Shown piece after piece: positions 61,262 to 64,000 of a stretch of DNA of 64,000 nucleotides (position 1 is the first letter of the stretch; every line of letters starts with the position of its first letter). The notes under the pieces were generated by a model, which ran no database searches, was not told the origin of the DNA, and was given only the letters and a program-made list of their open reading frames with translations. The translations under genes were made by a program, and so were the position numbers. The DNA is taken from the NCBI RefSeq assembly GCF_001484605.1, contig NZ_CP013747.1, forward strand, positions 3,224,001 through 3,288,000. The letters run 5' to 3'. This DNA comes from Pseudarthrobacter sulfonivorans (GTDB lineage Bacteria > Actinomycetota > Actinomycetes > Actinomycetales > Micrococcaceae).

Positions 61262-62017
61262 GTGAACAGCCCCTTCGCCGAAACCATCCTGAACGGCTCG
61301 CTCCTGCTTGCCATCCCGGTGGCGCTGCTCGCCGGCCTGGTGTCCTTCCTGTCGCCGTGCGTGCTGCCCCTGGTGCCCGGCTACCTGGGCTACGTCACCG
61401 GCCTGAGCGGCGTGGACCTGGAGAAGCAGAAGCGCGGCCGGATGCTGGCGGGCATCGGGCTTTTTGTGCTGGGGTTCTCGGTGATTTTCGTGCTTCTGGG
61501 CGGCGCGTTCGGCCAGCTCGGCACCCTGATCACCGGCTCGCAGAATGCCTGGATCACCCAGCTGCTGGGGCTCCTGGTCATCCTCATGGGCGTGGTGTTT
61601 ATGGGCGGCTTCGGCTGGCTGCAGCGTGATGCGAAGATCCATGCCAAGCCCCCGGCCGGCCTGTGGGGCGCGCCGTTGCTGGGCCTCACGTTCGGCCTGG
61701 GCTGGGCCCCGTGCATCGGGCCCACCTACTCCGCCGTCCAGCTCCTGAGCCTGTCCGGCGGTTCCTCCGCAGCCAAGGGTGCCCTCCTGGCATTTGTTTA
61801 CAGCCTGGGCCTGGGCATCCCGTTCCTGCTGATCGCCCTGGCGGTGCGACGCGGCATGGGCGTGATGTCCTTCTTCCGCACGCACCGCCTGGCCATCCAG
61901 CGGATCGGCGGCGGGATCCTGGTGGTGCTGGGCCTGCTGATGGCCAGCGGTGTCTGGGGCACCTGGGTCACCGAGTTGCAGTACTGGTTCCAAACCGATG
62001 TGAAGTTGCCGATCTGA
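61262..62017 (+). CDS. ccdA: Cytochrome c biogenesis protein CcdA
   Basis: 251 residues, GTG start. Six membrane helices with redox cysteines in LSPCVLPLVPGYLGY and LGWAPCIGPTYSAV. It passes electrons across the membrane to the TlpA-like protein. Its stop overlaps the ResB start by one base. Confidence 0.92.
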   Translation: MNSPFAETILNGSLLLAIPVALLAGLVSFLSPCVLPLVPGYLGYVTGLSGVDLEKQKRGRMLAGIGLFVLGFSVIFVLLGGAFGQLGTLITGSQNAWITQLLGLLVILMGVVFMGGFGWLQRDAKIHAKPPAGLWGAPLLGLTFGLGWAPCIGPTYSAVQLLSLSGGSSAAKGALLAFVYSLGLGIPFLLIALAVRRGMGVMSFFRTHRLAIQRIGGGILVVLGLLMASGVWGTWVTELQYWFQTDVKLPI

Positions 62018-63774
62018 TGAGCGAGCGCGTGAAAGCAAACAAAAAGTCCCCGGCACCCGTTGCCGCCGCCAAAACCGAGGCGGCGCTGCCAGTCCTGGGG
62101 CCGGTGGAAATGCTGCGTTGGGCCTGGACCCAGCTGACCAGCATGCGCACGGCGCTGTTCCTGCTGCTGCTCCTGGCCGTCGCCGCGGTGCCCGGTTCGC
62201 TGTTCCCGCAGCGCCCGGCCAACCCGTCCATCGTGACGCAGTACATCAAGGACAACCCGGACTACGGGAAGCTGCTGGATACCCTGCAGCTCTACGACGT
62301 CTACTCGTCGGCCTGGTTCTCGGCCATCTACATCCTGCTGTTCATCTCGCTGATCGGCTGTGTGGTCCCGCGCGCCATCGCCCACTACAGGGCCATGCGC
62401 TCCCAGCCGCCGCGGACCCCCAAACGTCTCTCCCGCCTCCCCGAGTACGGCACCCTGGTGGTTCCCGCCGACGCCGGCCTCCCGGCGTCGGACGCCATCC
62501 GCAGCGCCGCCGGGGTGCTGAAGAAGCGCGGCTACCGCGTTGACGTGAGGGACGACGACGGCGCGCGGCCGTCTTTGGGTGCCGAGCGCGGCTTTGCCAA
62601 GGAGGTAGGGAACCTGGTGTTCCACACGTCGCTGATCGGCGTGCTGGTTTCGGTGGCCGTGGGCGGCCTGTTCGGCTACAGCGGCCAGCGCATCCTGGTG
62701 GAGGGCGACACCTTCGTGAACACCCTGGTGGGCTACGACCAGTTCACCCCCGGCACCAACTTCCAGTCCAGCCAGCTGCAGCCGTATTCCATCCAGCTGG
62801 ACAAATTCGACGTCTTGTTTGACCGCGAATCACCAGGAAAAATCGGCCAGCCCATCGACTTCAACGCCGAAGTCACCACGCGGGAAACCCCGGACTCGCC
62901 CGCCAAGCAGGAAGTACTGAAGGTCAACGACCCCGTGACCCTGGGCGGCACCAGCATCTACCTCACCGGCAACGGCTACGCGCCCGTGGTGACCATCCGT
63001 GACGGCGCCGGCAACGTGGCCATGCAGGGTCCCGTGGTGGCCAAGCTCCAGGGCGACAACTACTACTCGTCCCTGGTGATCAAGGTCCCCGACGCACGGC
63101 CCGAACAGCTGGGCTTCGTGGGGTTCTTCCTGCCCACGGCGTTTATCACCGAGGAGGGGGTGTCCTTCAGCGGCGATCCGGACCTCTTCAACCCGCAGCT
63201 GACCCTGAACTCGTACTTCGGGGACCTAGGCCTGGACGCCGGCTCGCCGCAGAACGTCTTTGAACTCGACGTCAGGGACCTCACGCCGCTGAACGCCCGC
63301 AACCTGGACGCCGGCGGCATTACCCTGGCTCCGGGCAGCACGTACACCCTGCCGGACGGCAAGGGCAGCATCAGCTTTGACAGCGTGAAGCGGTACGTGG
63401 GCGTGGACATCCACCACAACCCGGGCCAGCTCTACGCCCTCATTTTCGCGCTGCTGGCCGTGGGCGGCCTGATCGTCTCGCTCTACGTGAACCGGCGCCG
63501 CGTCTGGGTGCGGACCGGGACCCACGAGGACGGCCGCACCATGGTGGAATATGGCCTGCTTGCCCGCGGTGAGGACCACCGGCTCGCCGCGGAAGCGGTT
63601 GCCGTCAGGAAGCTGCTGTCCGAAGAGTGGCAGCTTGCGGATTCCGATTCCGGCGAATCTGCTGACGGTTCCGACTCCAGCGTCACCCAGCAAACTCCCA
63701 GCCGCCAGGGCGATAATGGCGCAGACTCTGTCACCACCCCAGCGGGCCCCACCGGGCCGAAAAAGGACCAGTAA
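62017..63774 (+). CDS. resB: ResB-like cytochrome c biogenesis protein
   Basis: 585 residues from the ATG at 62017. Three N-terminal helices (MRTALFLLLLLAVAAVPGS, FSAIYILLFISLIGC, LIGVLVSVAVGGLF), a large extracytoplasmic domain, and a last helix (LYALIFALLAVGGLIVSLYV). Forms the haem lyase with CcsB. TGATG overlap at the start and ATG overlap at the end show tight coupling. Confidence 0.92.
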   Translation: MSERVKANKKSPAPVAAAKTEAALPVLGPVEMLRWAWTQLTSMRTALFLLLLLAVAAVPGSLFPQRPANPSIVTQYIKDNPDYGKLLDTLQLYDVYSSAWFSAIYILLFISLIGCVVPRAIAHYRAMRSQPPRTPKRLSRLPEYGTLVVPADAGLPASDAIRSAAGVLKKRGYRVDVRDDDGARPSLGAERGFAKEVGNLVFHTSLIGVLVSVAVGGLFGYSGQRILVEGDTFVNTLVGYDQFTPGTNFQSSQLQPYSIQLDKFDVLFDRESPGKIGQPIDFNAEVTTRETPDSPAKQEVLKVNDPVTLGGTSIYLTGNGYAPVVTIRDGAGNVAMQGPVVAKLQGDNYYSSLVIKVPDARPEQLGFVGFFLPTAFITEEGVSFSGDPDLFNPQLTLNSYFGDLGLDAGSPQNVFELDVRDLTPLNARNLDAGGITLAPGSTYTLPDGKGSISFDSVKRYVGVDIHHNPGQLYALIFALLAVGGLIVSLYVNRRRVWVRTGTHEDGRTMVEYGLLARGEDHRLAAEAVAVRKLLSEEWQLADSDSGESADGSDSSVTQQTPSRQGDNGADSVTTPAGPTGPKKDQ

Positions 63775-64000
63775 TGCCGTTCGCCATCAACGAAACCATG
63801 GGCCAGTACAGCGAGCTGTTTATGCTGCTCGCCGCCGGCACGTACACCGTGGCCTTCATCGCCTTCGCCTGGGACCTCGCGAAGAGCAGCAGGGCACTGC
63901 GGGCCATTGACCTGAAGGCGGCCGAGGCTGCCGGGACCAAGGTGCCCGCGATGGCCGGCGCCGGTGCGTCCGCCGGTTCTGCCGCGGCAGCCGACAGCGT
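63774..64000 (+). CDS. ccsB: CcsB/ResC haem-export protein, N-terminal fragment (cut by window edge)
   Basis: 75 codons visible, beginning M-P-F-A-I-N-E-T-M-G-Q-Y-S-E-L-F, then a first helix (FMLLAAGTYTVAFIAFAWDLA). It overlaps the ResB stop by one base (TAATG). Order and the helix match the CcsB partner of ResB; the WGAWD haem motif lies outside the window. Confidence 0.8.
   Translation, partial: MPFAINETMGQYSELFMLLAAGTYTVAFIAFAWDLAKSSRALRAIDLKAAEAAGTKVPAMAGAGASAGSAAAADS

Noticed and set aside
60644..62056. 470-codon minus-strand frame opposite tlpA and ccdA
   Set aside because: Antisense shadow rich in His/Gln/Gly, no family match.

Overview
The window is high-GC DNA with dense, often overlapping genes and typical actinobacterial markers: a BldC-like regulator, the 32-residue basic ribosomal protein bS22, Rex, DUF664 and DUF222/HNH families, and a Ccs/ResB cytochrome c maturation operon. 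It most resembles a soil member of the Micrococcaceae (Arthrobacter/Pseudarthrobacter type). This placement comes from gene content alone. I saw no rRNA, tRNA or CRISPR array.

Layout. (1) 1-6.4 kb: the first codons of a LacI-type regulator on the minus strand, a promoter region with three palindromic operators, then a five-gene plus-strand operon. The operon encodes a Gfo/Idh/MocA oxidoreductase, an NAD-dependent epimerase/dehydrogenase, 5-dehydro-4-deoxyglucarate dehydratase (kdgD), an enolase-superfamily acid-sugar dehydratase and a 2-oxoglutarate-semialdehyde dehydrogenase. Together these look like an oxidative uronate/aldarate route to 2-oxoglutarate. (2) 6.4-15.8 kb: loosely packed accessory genes (membrane and lipoproteins, a DMT transporter, DUF664, RibD-like, DUF309, VOC, SDR, DUF1508), separated by non-coding DNA with repeated palindromes. 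(3) 16-24.4 kb: a minus-strand trio (degenerate M24 peptidase-like protein, Gfo/Idh-PmoA-like fusion, alpha/beta hydrolase) divergent from a sugar ABC transporter. (4) 24.5-27.3 kb: a PKD lipoprotein and a DUF222/HNH protein with a duplicated start. (5) 27.4-41 kb: GH42 beta-galactosidase divergent from a second ABC transporter plus a YesL-like protein and an MFS exporter, then an orphan binding protein, and a GH78 alpha-L-rhamnosidase with its Gfo/Idh partner. (6) 41-43.2 kb: a small CxxC protein, a BBE flavoprotein and a DUF1801 protein. (7) 43.3-50.9 kb: LacI-type regulator divergent from the L-rhamnose operon (mutarotase, isomerase, aldolase-dehydrogenase fusion, kinase), then an acetyl-esterase. 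(8) 50.9-52.9 kb: an aromatic leader peptide and terminator before DAHP synthase, then BldC-like and bS22. (9) 52.9-55.2 kb: decayed island with insertion-sequence ends, a broken LacI-type gene and a secreted AMIN-like protein. (10) 55.3-64 kb: housekeeping genes (HAD-IB, glutaredoxin, Rex, two Pro/Gln-rich membrane proteins, YceI, histidine phosphatase, TlpA-CcdA-ResB-CcsB, the last cut by the window end).

How it fits together. Regions 1, 3, 5 and 7 combine galactosidase, rhamnosidase, esterases, three sugar-binding proteins, rhamnose catabolism and uronate catabolism. That is what is needed to use side chains and backbone sugars of a rhamnogalacturonan-like or other rhamnose/galactose/uronate plant glycan. 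Near-identical LacI-type operators (gAAAnCGnTTTc core) precede the catabolic and transport units, suggesting a shared regulon. The rhamnose operon has its own operator next to its own regulator. No polysaccharide lyase is present, so the window probably handles oligosaccharides.

The least explained parts are the M24-like / Gfo-Idh-PmoA / hydrolase trio, a short upstream ORF leading the first transporter, the aromatic attenuator, and a family of degenerate palindromes between 6.9 and 13.2 kb.
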